The notes under the pieces were generated by a model that made no database searches, was not told the origin of the DNA, and was given only the letters and a program-made list of their open reading frames with translations. Source: Antedon mediterranea (Eukaryota; Echinodermata; Crinoidea; Comatulida; Antedonidae). Taken from it: a DNA stretch of 64,000 nucleotides. Positions within the stretch are counted from its first letter, which is position 1. Each line of letters starts with the position of its first letter. Positions 37,001-52,000 of this stretch are shown one piece after another. The stretch spans positions 2,485,001 through 2,549,000 of the forward strand of contig NC_092673.1 of the NCBI RefSeq assembly GCF_964355755.1, in the 5' to 3' direction. The position numbers and the translations under genes were made by a program.

Positions 37001-40000
37001 TAGAATAATAAATATTTTTTAAATAATTTATCATGTCTTTTTTCAAGAAAAATAAAAATTATCAGAGTGGAAAAAATTATTATATCAAGAAAGTATTCAA
37101 ACCTTTTGAACTTTTATGCAAAACTGGATGAATACTGTACCAGATAATTACTTTTTTCTCTTCAGTGTATGTAAAGAAATAAACCCATAAGATAAGATTA
37201 TTATATAGTAATAATATGGTAAATCTTTTAAATATTTAAATATTCCTAGATATATAGTTAATAAAAATCTTAGTTTTATTTTAAATATTCCTCGATATAC
37301 TGCATAGTAGTAGTACAGTAGAAAGGTAAAGAAAAGAAATATTCATTTTATGGTATATTTTGCTGATGTTTTAAATACATCACCAGTAAGTTGTACCGAT
37401 TTAATTCTCTGAATTGACATAACTGATGCTGTAAATTTACTTTATCCAATAAGAAGGAGCAAAGGTCAAATTGTAGAGAAATGTGCAGCTATGTATTGTG
37501 GTGCTACTGTACATGCTATAGAAAGCTACATGTTATTCATCAACCTATTTATCATAGTGGAATAAAGTATGCTTTTTTCATACACAACACATTACCCACA
37601 TCAATCTTAATTCCTACTGTACATATGTATTTACACCTCCAGTCAACATTGGTGTTAGGCAACCCACCATCCACAAACAACATCAAAAACGCTCACAATT
37701 CATTTTAACGTTATCAAGATAAATGTGTGCTGTCACGCAGCAAAAACCTATTTAAGCATTCAGGTTTTTTGTGTTGTTTAATTGCACATCTTTAGGTAAG
37801 AGTGGAACTCTGGAGCAAACCTAGCTAAGCATCTATTGATTCAATCTTTTGCTAGATTTGACAAGCTTTTGTTCGAGTTCAACACTGTGCAATATATTAC
37901 ACACAGCGGCATCATTTAAGAGTCGGTAGGCTGCAAGCTAACATGCATGCTACCAAGACCATTGTGTGATCACGTCCGTGCATCGGTGCCACGCCTGTGT
38001 CGACAACAACACTAGGTAAACAAACCAGGCTCAGATATCACAGTTTCAATTGTGTATTGTATTTGGTTAATTTACAATAATTCATAATATAATCTTTAAT
38101 AAGAAACGGCAACGAGCCGTGAATGGAATAATATATTTTCTGGGGTCAGTACACCAATATGACTGTGAAATTTATTCCCATTGACCTTTACCCTAGTTTT
38201 ATTAAAAACATGAAATTTAAACTCAAATTTATTGTTGTTTTATTTGTTGAAATGCTATATTTCCACATTTAACACATAGAATAGTTAGAAATGATTTCTG
38301 TGCATTGCAAATTTTCAAGCATATTAAGCAGTTTGCCAAAGGCACTGTTTTACTATGCAAATAATGTAATATTTGATTGAGGAACACAATTAAGAAAATT
38401 CTTTTTAAGAAGCCACTCAAAGCTAAAATCTCGAGGGATATTCCAACTGAGGTTCTTCAAATAACTACAGCAAATACTTCAGCATGCCGTCAAGTGAAAG
38501 AAAACAACAACGTGAAGAGTTTGACCTGCAAAAGGTCAAACGAGTGAAACTTTAGAAATGAGTGACTTGCCGATCAAACTCGGCACATTAAGATCATCGC
38601 CGATGTAATGTTGGCAATTTGAGATAATTCTTGTAGTTTCCATCCCTAATTGCTTCCTAATTGGTACATTTTATACTCCCTACTCCACCTAGAACTTTAT
38701 TAACCTATCATACATCCGCTTCAAACTCTCCTAAACATAATTAATAATACCTTGCCCTCAGCAATTATGGAATAGATCCAAGAACCTGCAAAGAATCGTT
38801 AAGACGGCAGATTCCTGATTAGTATACAGGTCATATACAGTACTACTGTATGTTCTCACCTCTCGTTGTGGGTAGTTAATATATTTATAATATAGTTAGT
38901 ACATTAAGTTTCTGCTGCCAAAAATATACCGTATATATACGGTATATTTTATATACGGTATATTTTTTGGCAGCAGAAATGGGTCTCATAAAAAATATAC
39001 CGTATATATATGCGGTATATATACCGCATAAATATCCCCATCGTTTGTGGATATTATACGGTATATTCCAAAATATACCGTATATTTCGTACCCCGTTTC
39101 TGCTGCACTCAAAATATACCGTATATGTGACCCGGCCCATGACACGAGGTCAAAAACTAACAGAGCGTGACGCGTTTGTTTGGGTTTTTCTGCTGCATTG
39201 ACACACGCGTGTATAATAAGCAAGCAACAGATCAAAATATCACTGTGGACTGAAGAAATAACTATTTTTGCAATTCAATTGTTTGTTTTTGTCATGTAAC
39301 CTCACTACACGAGACTCTAGGTCAATCCATACTTCTGTCTCACAAAATGTATTTTGGGTATATGAAAGCCAACTTTTTTTACAGCCCACCCACGAAGTAT
39401 GTGCAGCGGAAACGGTGCACGAATTTCATATACGGTATATATACGGTATATTTATACGGTATATTTATACGGTATATTTGGGATTGGCAGCAGAAACAGG
39501 GCCCAAGTCATATTCAATCAAATATTAAACTGTAAAGCATTTTGTAATAAAATTATACTTTAAATCAGGAGTACAAACAATTTACAAGAAAAAAATACTA
39601 TTTCAGGGATTTCACCAATTTTTCGGAATGCCTGGTCGGCCAAAACACCCCTACCCCCAACCTCGGGGACTTTCATACATCTGCATCTCAGAACCATAAA
39701 CCACCTTCCTGCTATATTCTATATCAAATTATCCCTTTTTTCGTTATCCATTCAGTTATCGAACCGCCTACTGTAGTATTTTTTTATTCAGTAACAACCA
39801 GAGACAATGCTTTTCTATAATAGCTAGGGTCCATCCACCATTGTTAATGAGAAACAATGCACTGCAATAGCTACAGTAGTTTCAATCCTTTTCACTGTGA
39901 ACCTTGCTATTGTTTTAGCCTTCACACCAGTTCCACCCAATTTCACTTATATTCCCAGTTTCCTGGACTTTCTGCTTTCTCACTCCTGAGGACGATCAAA

Positions 40001-43000
40001 GTATATTGATCAAAATGTCAAGAAACTAATTAGTTCTTATCAGAACTAAATATACGTGGTATACTGCAAACTTTATATTAAGCAAAAACTGTTAACATTT
40101 TCATTTCATATTGTAGAACCTGATCCATCACTTGGACAAGATAAACTAACCATCCATTCAGTATCAACATCATTGACTGATTACTTCTTTCAATCATGTG
40201 AGTTATTTACTGCGAGATTGTCAAGCAAACGTCTAAGCAAATATCACACCAGCCATCAGGATTAATAGGAACAGGGGTGGGTGGGATTTTCTTAAAATAA
40301 ATGTAATAAAAAAACCTCTAATAAAATTGTTCTTCTAAAAATTGTAATCTTGGGCTTTACTATGAATCATCAATTTTTGTTGCCGTAAACAGTCCTTCAA
40401 GCTCTGTCAAAAAAGTATGATACGATCAAAAATGGTAGTGATATGACATCATCATGTCCATATATGGGCACATCACATTTTTGCGTCACATAAAATTTGA
40501 TAGTGTAGACAGAACTTTATTCGAGTACTGTAGTTAAATCATTCTGTGCGCATGTTGATTGTTTATCAATCGTCGATCTACTTTAGATTTAACAAGTTGT
40601 ATATGTACTTACAATTTTTTAAGTTGCCTCAAACCATTGAAATCGCCCTTCCTCAGAATCGTGATGTCATTATTGCTCAGATCACTACAAAAAAATAAAT
40701 ATAAAAACAATAGTAAGTTAAGATTGATTTTCCTTGCCTTCCCTTTTCATGATAGACTTAGTGGCAGGATGGGTTTCACACAGTGCAGAATAATAATTAC
40801 TGTATAAGATGTAGTACATGACTTTGTTCAAATAAAATTCATTATTTTGTATATAGTACAGTATAAATAGAGTACAGTATTCCTTTACACAGACTGTGTA
40901 CTGTACAAAGTGTGGAATGTTTTTTGTACAGCTATAATTGCCTGATTCTACATACTGTGTAGTAAAGCCTAATTTATAATCTGTATCTATCCTCAGCTGA
41001 CACCGCCCATCCGCTCCGCACTTTGTGTAAATGGTCATAAGGAATAACATAGATTCTATATTTTTATTACCGTTTCCAGCTCACTGTGTAAATTGGCTTT
41101 TAGTGATATTAAGTTTTAAAGGCTATAGCTATTGATGTATCTACATATGGTATTTTGGTCCTAAACACTTGACTTGATTACTGTACTGTAGGTATGGGTA
41201 CAGGTAAAGTAATGAAATTAATTATAATGTTCAAAACTCCCGCCTGATACTGGATCAAGACAGTTGTTACCTACTCATCTGTATTTAAAATAACTGTACA
41301 CTGCAAATGTAGTCATGCTAAATATAGCGAGTTAAAAGAAAGCTGACAGACAAGAACAAATTGCGGTATATGTATAGATTAAAGTATCAAAGTAGATTAT
41401 GTAGTAAGGTAACATTCAAGGCTATTCAATCTATGTCATCCATTTCAATGGCTAAAATAAATGCATTTAACATTCATATGATCATTAAGATAGAAAACCC
41501 AACAAGTTACAAACCTGCTTTAAATAAAACACAAACGCCTTCATAACATTACCAAAGATACAATTGATTATTTTAAATCAAAACAAATACTATAACTGTA
41601 TAGTATTATAATAAAAATAAATGATTTAAAATTCAATTTTTCATATCATAAAAAAGTTATTTTAAATCAAAACAAATATTATAACTGTACAGTATTATAA
41701 TAAAAATAAATGATTTAAAATTCAATTTTTCATCATAAAAAAGTTATTTTAAATCAAAACAAATATTATAACTGTATAGTATTATATTAAAAATAAATGA
41801 TTTAATATTACATTTTTCATATCATAAAAAAGTTATGAAGTTGAAGAAACACATTAAATTTAAGGTACAGTGTAGGCAAGAAAAACATGTTTCATATAGT
41901 AGAACATCCCCACCCCCTTTGTGTGTGGTATGGGGGTGAGTTGTACTGCACAAAAAAAATGGGGAGGGGGGAGGGGAAGGAAGACACCCATTTTAATTAA
42001 AAGGACACCTGCAATATTAACCAGGGGAAATATGTTTTAACATGGCAATCAATCCCTATTTAAGGTACACAATTTGTTTGGTCCTAAAGGTGTCCCCTTA
42101 ATAGGGATACTAACTACTACTACAGTACTGTAATTATTATTATGTCATGCCTAAACTGATTTCAGTTTATTGACATTGTAAATCCAATGATGAGTTTATT
42201 GACTGAAGAAATTCTATTTAATCTTTGCCGAGATCAAGTATTTATGAAGACAGATTTATTTAGTTATAAGATTATTACATCTGATATCAATCAAAGTATT
42301 TTACACACATTATTAACCTTGGCTATTAGTCTTGGTCAGTTCTGGCAACAATTATGGTTCTAAAAAATGGCTGTAAATAGTGCTTAAGGTAGATTGAAGT
42401 TAGTTAAATTGTATTAATATTTAATGTACGGTATTTTATAATAATAATAATAATATACAATACCTGTAATTATTAAAACTGTTTGATTGTTTTCTTTGTT
42501 TACCACACACATATTGAATTGAAATTTTACTATAATGGATTAGCCTGTAACTCATGCCCTCAACAGTACTGTGCTACCATCAACATTTCTTTTCGAAATC
42601 AATCTATTTTCCCCAAAAAACACTTTAGTTTAAAAGTTCCATTCCCTACATTTTTCACGCTGCTGCTCTAGCCCGCTACGTCCCATTAGGACTACTCAAT
42701 CAGAAGCTAAAGCAAGCAGCAGTTATAGTTCTAAGGACGACAGTTTTGCGAAAATGGAAACTCCACTATAATTTATTGATTCCAGCTGCTACAGTAGACC
42801 CAAAAAACATCTGGGAAAAGAGTCTATTAGGACATGTCATGCTAAAATTACAAATCCCACAGCATTTCTGGTATATTCACTGTCAGATATTCATCGAATT
42901 ATTATCGAAAGAGTCCATTAAAGTTTGTGTTTGTAATAGGATACTGTACTTCACACTTGAAATATCTAGGGTGATGAAGTGACCCCCCAGACTTGACCTT

Positions 43001-46000
43001 AGCAATAAAATTAACTAAAGTGACTAAAATTGAGTATTCACTTCTGTAACAAAAAAATAATATTTATTCACATATAAAAAGAGAAAAGAAACCCAAAAAC
43101 CATTGTCTGACAGACAATTTAAATATTTGTTGCTTTAAATTACATTTTTTTCAGGTAAAATAACTATTATGTGACAATAAAATGACACATTAAAAAACAT
43201 TTGACATAAAAAAATATTTTTTAATAATCGAGCAGCATTTTTTGCAAGAAATATTTCTTGTTAGAACTTATTTAAGGTCACAAATTACATTTACTGTAAA
43301 AATAAATACCACAGTACTATACTGTACTATGGTACTAACTACTATAGTATTGCTATAACATTTTTCGTCTTTAAACGGTTAAAAATGTGAAAAATAAGTT
43401 GATAATTTAATGCAGCAACTAGACAACGGCAGACTAGGCCTATAGCTAGCGTACGATGTTGATACAGTACTGTTGTTTATCAGGTATGCCTACACAACTA
43501 CTGTAAGCCTAGACCGTCCACGAGAGAACATTCACCGCGAGCTAAGGTATATGCACATTGTTTTCTCTTTTTATCATAATTTACCAGGAATGACCTGGTT
43601 TAATGTTTTTAAGGTAATATGCATTATTTTTATGAAACATCAACAATTGTAGGGAATGGGTCTTTAACAAAGTTAAATGGTAAATTACCCACAATTACGG
43701 TATGTAGCAAAATATCCACTGTAGCACTAAATGCAGTTAATATTTTTATTTTTCTTTTAAATTACATATCAAGGAAGATGAGTTTATTGTCAGTGCAGAT
43801 ACCGTTTCCATAATGTACATATACAGTAGTACTGTATTATTCAGTATTTTAATCATATTGCTAAAGGCAAAGCATTGAACATGTAAAATAGTAATATCTT
43901 AATGAACAAGCTGCTTCCATGTGAATGCAATACGCCATTTCTATTATCACAAATTGTAATTACAACAACGAGTTACGAATAAAACAACACGATTGAAATT
44001 ATAAACGAAAAAACCTAGACGCGTTGTCTGCAAAAACGATTTTTTATGGCTTTACATTTGATATTTAATTCTCTATTTCATGTTCATTGTAAAAAGCGAT
44101 GCCTATTCATAGTTTTATAGAGATTCGTATTATTAAAAGTATGATGAAAAGATACTTAAGAATGAACTCAAGATAATATTGCTTTAAACATTCGAAGATG
44201 ACACATTTTGTAAAGATGAACTACGAGTGACTCAATTGTTTCGTTTTAATATCTTCTTAACAATGATTGTAAAGTTGAACTCAAATGTACAGAGTACATG
44301 ATGAATATCTAGAAAATATAGAACAGGTTCATACACAAACTTTGCGATGATTACTTTTATCTTCTATAAAGCACGTTTCATTTTTTAAGAGTATACAGGT
44401 AGATGATATCATACTTAAGCTCTGTCTACACTATCAAACTAGATGACAAAAACAGTGTGATGTGCCCACATACAGAGAAAAATTTCATTTGAAGATTTTG
44501 TTTAGCAAAATTGCTAATCAAACTGATTTTTTAGTCAAGAAACATAGTTTTGTATTGTATTTTTTGCTACACAATTGTAGAAATGTGTAGCAAAAAGGTT
44601 GTTTTGTATAGCTTTTTGCTATGCTACACTGGCGAAATTATTCCCTGACATATGGTAGTGATATACTTAAATATGGTAGTGATATGACATCATCATGTCC
44701 ATATTTGGGCAATCACATTTCTTGTCACATAGCGTTTGATAGTGTAGACAGAGCTTAAATTAATGTTGACTTCAAAATAATGTAGACTACTGTTGAATTT
44801 ACAGTAAATTCAAAATATAGGCTTTGCATTTATGTTGATATCGATTAGTTGTAGCCCTAATATCAATGCAAAATTACTTTCTTTTTTACATTACACTACT
44901 CAGGGAGTATTTTACAACTCCCTGCACTAATACTGTGTTCCTCGGGTATAATCCCACTTCAGGTCTAATCCCACCTCCTACTTTATGCCTGATTTCACCA
45001 ACAGGCACATCCCCGAGTATAGTCCTAATGTTGTTTTAATCTGGATGTACTGTAGGCCTCTCTCTAGCCAAGTAAGATGAGGTTTTACAAGAAATGCTTA
45101 CCAATCATTTTTTTTTCTAAACCAGGCTTTCCCTGGAGTATGGTCTTCACCCCACAAAGTCACCCCAATTTTGTGTTCTAAGAGGATACTAGAGGATATA
45201 TGGTAATATTTTACAGTATATACCGTGACAGAAAACAGTTCCTTCTGCCAAACTACTAACAAATTGTAGACTGATATACACAAACTACTACACACACAGT
45301 AAATATGTTTTTATTTTATTGTTTTCACATTTAATGGAATGTTAACAAATGTGCATGCGCATCCATGCTTTAAGCATTTTAATTCCCTAAATACATGAAA
45401 TGTTAATGTGATAGATTAAAATGCATGGAGATGAAGTAGAGCACATCTCATAAAACAATCATGGGACTTGAACCAGCCTGTGAAGGCGAAAGTTAAAGTA
45501 CCAACCATGTTTAATTTATTTGGTTATATTAAAAGAATCGTGCAGCAGAATAAATTATTAATTATAAAACCTATATTAAGTTCAAAATAAAATAAATATA
45601 TTATTTTTATATGTACACTGTAGTATACAGTAGTAATGATAACAACAATTTGAAATGTAAAAATGTATGTTTGTATGATGTAGTATGTTTAATTTAAGCG
45701 GATATTAGCCCTTGATGCCATTTGCAGCAATAAAGAAATTGAATTGAATTATACGGTTTGGTGTAAAATTCTAGTTATTATTACATTTTTTTTTTTTATT
45801 TTTATAAATTGCAATTTTTGTGCCACAAAAGTGTATGTTCAAATAAATTAATATATTATCATCATTTATCTTCTAGCGATTGGTTGAAAAAGAGCATCAT
45901 ATCAATACATTCTCTGTATTTCAGAACATTTGCATGTTGGACAAAATAGTAAATACTAGTAGATTACAGTAGAAGGTACATTTTACTTTTTACGTTTCTA

Positions 46001-49000
46001 TCGTTATTTAGAACTTCATCCTTTGGGAATATATTAATGTAGTTCACTGTCTGTACTGTATGTTACAAATATAACCATAATGCTGCTGGTACATACAATT
46101 TCTCCATCAACATTCTTCCATTTACGACAAAGAATAATTACAAATTATCAGGCTTTGTTTGTTAGCATAGACATATGGTAATTACACGAAACTGATACAC
46201 ACAAAATATCATATTGCACAACAATATCATGGTATAGTTATAGCGGCCGTATATCATGCTCTTCATTAAATACCACAACCGACAGATTTGATATCAAAGG
46301 TCTTAAATCAGTATCCTTTCTTCAGAATAATTCATCCTGTATAATAATTAGAAAACATAGATGACGATGTTGAAGAGCATATACAATAAATCATTTTCAT
46401 TCTACAATTTTTAAGATTGTTTTTATTATCATAGGAGATGGAAAAATACTTTTAACTACTAACATTGAATAGGCACAGTTGATTTGACTAGTTTTGTATA
46501 GCTCTCCTTGTGGGATTGACAGAAATCAAAGGGATAAAGAAAAACCATAAAGTACAGTTGTTGACATGGCAAAACATAGGGAAACGCTACAGTACTGTAT
46601 AGTAAAGGCAGCGAAAGAAGGCTGTGATGTGGGTGGGTGGGTGGGTGGCAGAAATCTAAAGGGCAGGTGGCAGAAAGCTAAGTGCGGGTGGCAGAAAGCT
46701 AAGGGCTAGTAGCAGAAAGCTAAAAGGGCAGGTGGCAGAAAACTAAGGGTACATAAAAAGCAAAAGGCGGGTTGTAGTAAGCGAAGGGAAGGTGGCAGAA
46801 AGCTAAGGGCAGATGGCAGAAAGCTAAGGGCAGATGGCAGAAAGCTAAGGGCAGATGGCAGTAAGCGAAGGGAAGGTGGCAGAAAGCTAAGGGAAGGTGG
46901 CAGAAAGCTAAGGGCAGATGGCTAAGTGAAGGGCAGGTGGTAGAAAGTGAAGGGCATGTGGCAGAAATCTAAGGGCAGGTGATAAAAAGCTAATGACGGG
47001 TGGCAAACAGCTTTTAGGAAGTAACTCTAAGCTACTGTACAGAACCTACAGTATCTAGCAGTACTGCTGTCCTACATTTTATTTGTGCCAACTATTACTT
47101 TCCTCTTAAAAATTTGTCTAAATCAATAATTAATCTATATTAAAATTTATGCTAAAAACCCAGGGATTAGTTAAACTAGGACAGGAAAGAATTTAAAATG
47201 TTGACAGCAAACTTTAATCAATTATAATATTCATGACGATATAAAACGCACTAATTAATGAATCTGAAGAATCAATTTGTCTGCTGCAATAATACGTTCA
47301 CACTCTGCAACTATTATTCAATTAACGCAATCTGAGGCAGCATTACTCCAGATACCCAGAACAGTTGAGTCACCAAATCAACAAACGGACAACTGAAAGA
47401 GGACATTAGTTCATAGTTCTCGTATTACTCGTTAGAAGCGGGTTAATTGAGCATGCAACATCACTTAGATTTCATCTTCTACTGTATGTGTCCACAACCT
47501 CGGGTTGAATTAAGATGATTTCGGACTAGCGGCAAAATATTGATCGCTATCCTCTTAAAGAATTGGATCGAATTCTTCACGGCTTTTTTACAGCTTTGTA
47601 TTTTCACAGCCAGTGAAAACACTTCTTGAAAAGAGGATGAGGAAATATTTTCTTGTGTTATATCCTTCTATTGAAAGCACTTTTATGGAATAAAAGACAA
47701 ATTTAGAATCTTAATCAATTTCAAAGATAATATTCTAAAAATGTTTTGGAAAAAATCATATAAGTAAGAATTAATTACAATTTCCTACGAATACAACTGA
47801 AATGTTTAGGTTTCATTGGCAGCATTTCCGTTCCACATCACAGCCATCTGTTTCAGAATAATGCTACAGCACTGCAGGCATATTTCAAAGCATGAAAATC
47901 AATTATCATTATTCTCGAGATGAAAGACTGGATAGTTACTATTCCTCTTTGAAGAGAATAATTTATTTGCCGCAGTTTACGAATAAATCATGGTTAATAT
48001 TTGCAACAGTATCCGAACTACAGTAATACTGTACAGTAGGCCTACATAACTGTACTGCAAATTTAGTAGTGTTGCTTTTCCAAATACATCAGACTGACCA
48101 CTGGTTATATTAATTATTATTGCCCACATTGTGCTGTAAATGACTATGGTGTACAGTACTGTATACAAGTTGGTTTAGCTCACTTCACTGACTGTCTCTA
48201 AGTAAGGCAACGCTACAGTTTAAAGATCGAGTTTAAAGAAACAACAGCCATTTTTTTCATACAGTCGGCTGTGGTGTATACTGTGTAAGCATTGAGTGTG
48301 AACAAGTGCTTCTACTGTAAATACAAAAACTGGTCCTCAAACTTACAATTCTGTTTACTTTCCAAATAAACCAAGCTTGTAAAAAATATTACAACAAACA
48401 GTTGTTATCAAATTCAACAGTAGTACAATATAATATTTAAAATTGTAAACAAAACTGGTCTGATCGTTATCAGGCACATTCAATTACGATAACACAAAAT
48501 GTAACAAAGTGATTGTTTACCTAGATAGTAAAGTCTACCTACTTTTGGTTATTATTTGACAATTAGGCCATTTTAGAAGGAAGAGCACACTAGACAAAAC
48601 TGTACCATTTATGGAGAGGGGTGTTCAATGAATTTTCTACTTTGCGAGTATATCTTGGTCTTCATTCAAGGCGAATATGGCATTTGTTGGTTTATCTAGG
48701 TATAAGCTAGGCACGAAATTAGACTAATCCAAACTCCCAACAAACTGACTAACATCAGGTCACAAATCTCTGACTGGACTACTGTACGTATTGTTCATTC
48801 ATTGTGTTTACATGCATGTAAGTGTAAATTTATTTTACATTGTAGTACCCAATATGGGCCATCATTACACACCCATAGAAATTACCATCAGTGTAATAAA
48901 TGGCGTTAATGAAATTAGCACTGTACTATTGTGGTTGGAGGATAAACAATCGTGAATAAAGATCTAAATATTATGACATCATTTAAATGTTTCATGGTTT

Positions 49001-52000
49001 CAATAAATCTTAATGGTTTATGTGTTGTATTGTTTTCTTTAACAGCAAAGCAGTTTCAATGACAAATCATCTGAATTGATGGCATTAAATCTTGCTATAA
49101 ACGACAGATTACTAATGGAATTTAACAACAAATTTTTCCCCTACTGTATCTGAGAAATGGGATTTGTGTTTTTCTAACTTTAAATTGTTTACTGTACTTA
49201 ACATTTTTAGATTAGTATTTTAATTTCTTAAATGTTATGTACAGTAGTATAAATCTTAATATCAAATTTATTAATAAAGCTGCAGTATAATTTCTTCAAC
49301 TGTGTATAATATTAATATTATAAAACTCATTATTATTAATTAATTTGATCACGATACAGTATGCATAACTCTAATAGTTACGCATTAATCAATCAAAGAG
49401 AGGGAGTCTACAGCACAGATCAATCTAATTATATAATTAATTAAAAGCATCAGAGAAATAAATCCATAATTTCACTGTGAAATATGATTTCACCTGACAG
49501 ACACTGGAAAAGTCATTTATTATTCTTAAATTTCTTGATTATGTGAATGAACGATTATGCAAGATATTGTGCCTTTAGGTCTTTGAGTAGATTTGCTTTT
49601 ATAGTAGGCCTAGGCTTGTTAATGTTATTGTTAACCATGATGCTTAATATTGAATAACTAGCCGATGGCTTTACCATATAACTATACTGTACAATGAATC
49701 TTGGTTAATTATTGGTCACATTGTATCTCATTTGTAAATTTTTAAAAATACAGTATTAAATGACTGAGTACCGTAAGCCTAAAATCAAACATATTTTGTA
49801 CTTTACCTACAGTATAAACTAAAAATTCAGTTAATAGGCTATTTTGACAGTTACAATACTTAGGATCACTGTTTTATTTTTACACACATTATTGTGTTTT
49901 AGGGCAGTAGACTACAGTACTGTATGCATTTATACTATAGCTAAGTATGTATTTGTTATACAATCTCAATACAATACAAGGTCCAAATAATTAATTCTTT
50001 ATTAATTATCAATAGTCTGAGTTAGCATATTACATTGGTACTACTATATACTGTAGTTTGATATCAGGCCATCACAAATGTACAGTAATGTACTGTAGCT
50101 AATCACTGCCCATATCAAAGCACTACTTTCACAATAATACTGTATTCCTTTTGTTTTATAAGAAAGAATAGTTCTATTAATGCTGTATGGGTGTCGCCTG
50201 AATAATAATGTTCCCTGAATAATAATGTTCCCTCAATAATGGTGTTGCCTGAATTATGGTGTTCCCTGAATAATAATGTTCCCTGAATAATGGTGTTGCC
50301 TGAATAATGGTGTTGCCTGAATAATGGTGTTGCCTGAATAAGGGTGTTCCCTTAAAAACAAAAGGAGGGGTTCTGTTGTATTATTTCATTATAATTAAAC
50401 TAAAAAAAGCACTACAGTATATAAACAGTACATTTAAAATTGTAATAAGGCTTTAAAACAGAACATTTTTAGTTCCATTTTAACTAATTGTGACACCAGG
50501 AACATGGTCATTTTATTATTTGACAAACAAAAACTTAAAATTGAATTCACTTTTAATTTTGGTTTTACCACGGACATACAGTATAAATTTAGAAGTCCAT
50601 GGTTTATCACCAATTATCTGTAGTTATCCAATACTAGTAGTCATTACCAGGGGTTGCATTAAGGTTTTAAGTAGGAGGAGAAAAAAAAAATTAACAGGAG
50701 AATTTTGAAGTCCTAAATAAATAACTTTGTGAGCGAAGCGAACAACCATTGGCTGGGGGCCAGGGGGCCGTCAAGGGCCCCCGGTCGGGGTCGAAGGCCC
50801 CTGGAAGCTCTGGCTTTCTAGAGCTATATAGGTCATTTAAACTAGTTTACAGACACATAAATATATGCTTAATTTGAAATAAATATATTTATTTTTATTG
50901 CATTTATGTATATTAAATATTTGAGGAAAAAAAACCCTGCATATTTGTGTTTTAAAAAAAATACTAATTACAAAAAAATAGCATAACAATAACAACATAT
51001 AAACGCACGAAACTTTTTTGGCCCGTTGTATTTAGCAATTATTTTACTCCCATTTGTTATGTACTTTATTAATTTAAAATGCGTGGTTCCTTATTTTATG
51101 ACGTTAGGAAGTTCAATAATAATATTATATATTATTAATAATAATAATATAGGGCCTAGGCTAGGTCTATTATTAGGGAATCGGAGAGGCACGCGTCCCA
51201 GAGCAGTATTTTGCTTTCCACGATTCAACTACGATACGTTACTATATGCGCGCGATTTCTTTGACGTGCTATTTTTCTTCACTAGGCCTAGTAAACAATT
51301 TTTGATTATCAATTACTCTGAGAATAAATATACTATGAAAAAATGACTTTGGTGTCTAATTATTAATCTAAAAGATCATAAAAGTTTGATTTCTAATGCA
51401 TCATATTAACTATATGATACAGTTAACGACACGAACCACACAAGCCCGTACGACAATTTTCAAGGCAAAACGGCTACATGCGGTCCAGGAGGGGACTTCC
51501 CCCACTATACCTTCAGCGTGGTTGAGCCTCTCACAAATTAAAATTTGTTTTCCTACGCCAAGATAATATAGTGCTAAAAATGTTTTATTTTCTTGAAATA
51601 TTAGGTAGTTTATAATTCGAGTTGTTTATAGATAAATCGTATATCATAAAAAATATCTAATTTTTACATGTTTAAAAGAATTTTTGTGAAATTCTGAGAG
51701 GCTCAACCACAGAAAATTAATATCATATGATGTCATTTTAAGCGAATCGCGTTGGTGTATGGTCGTCACGGTTGAAGGATTCTAAATATATATTTCAATC
51801 AATCAATTCAATCAATCAATTCAATCAATCAATCAATCAATTCAATCAACAATGCCACGGAAACGCATGCTACACACACACACAGTGCGAAAAGTTTAAA
51901 ATGAAAATTCCATAGATAGGTCAGGGAGTTTTAGGTCCCTTTCGTGTACAGATATTACATGGTAAAATAATTGATTAAATATTTAATTACAATCCTATTT

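Larger units (their letters stand above)
28548..40612 (-). other. ADGRA intron 2 (about 12 kb)
   Basis: No gene supported. Holds family 1 MITEs (30373, 40396), a minisatellite (32129), a TIR element (32626), a LINE tail (34470) and the CCGTATA palindrome cluster (38909-39496). A 44-codon plus-strand frame at 31258-31392 is noted but not called. Confidence 0.7.

Noticed and set aside
38885-39235. Long minus-strand frame rich in Tyr and Ile over the palindrome cluster
   Set aside because: It arises from the repeated TATACCGTATA word, is open on both strands, and has no recognisable domain.
51026-51346. 106-codon plus-strand frame
   Set aside because: Lies largely in a repeat shared with 56 kb; composition is low-complexity and no domain is seen.
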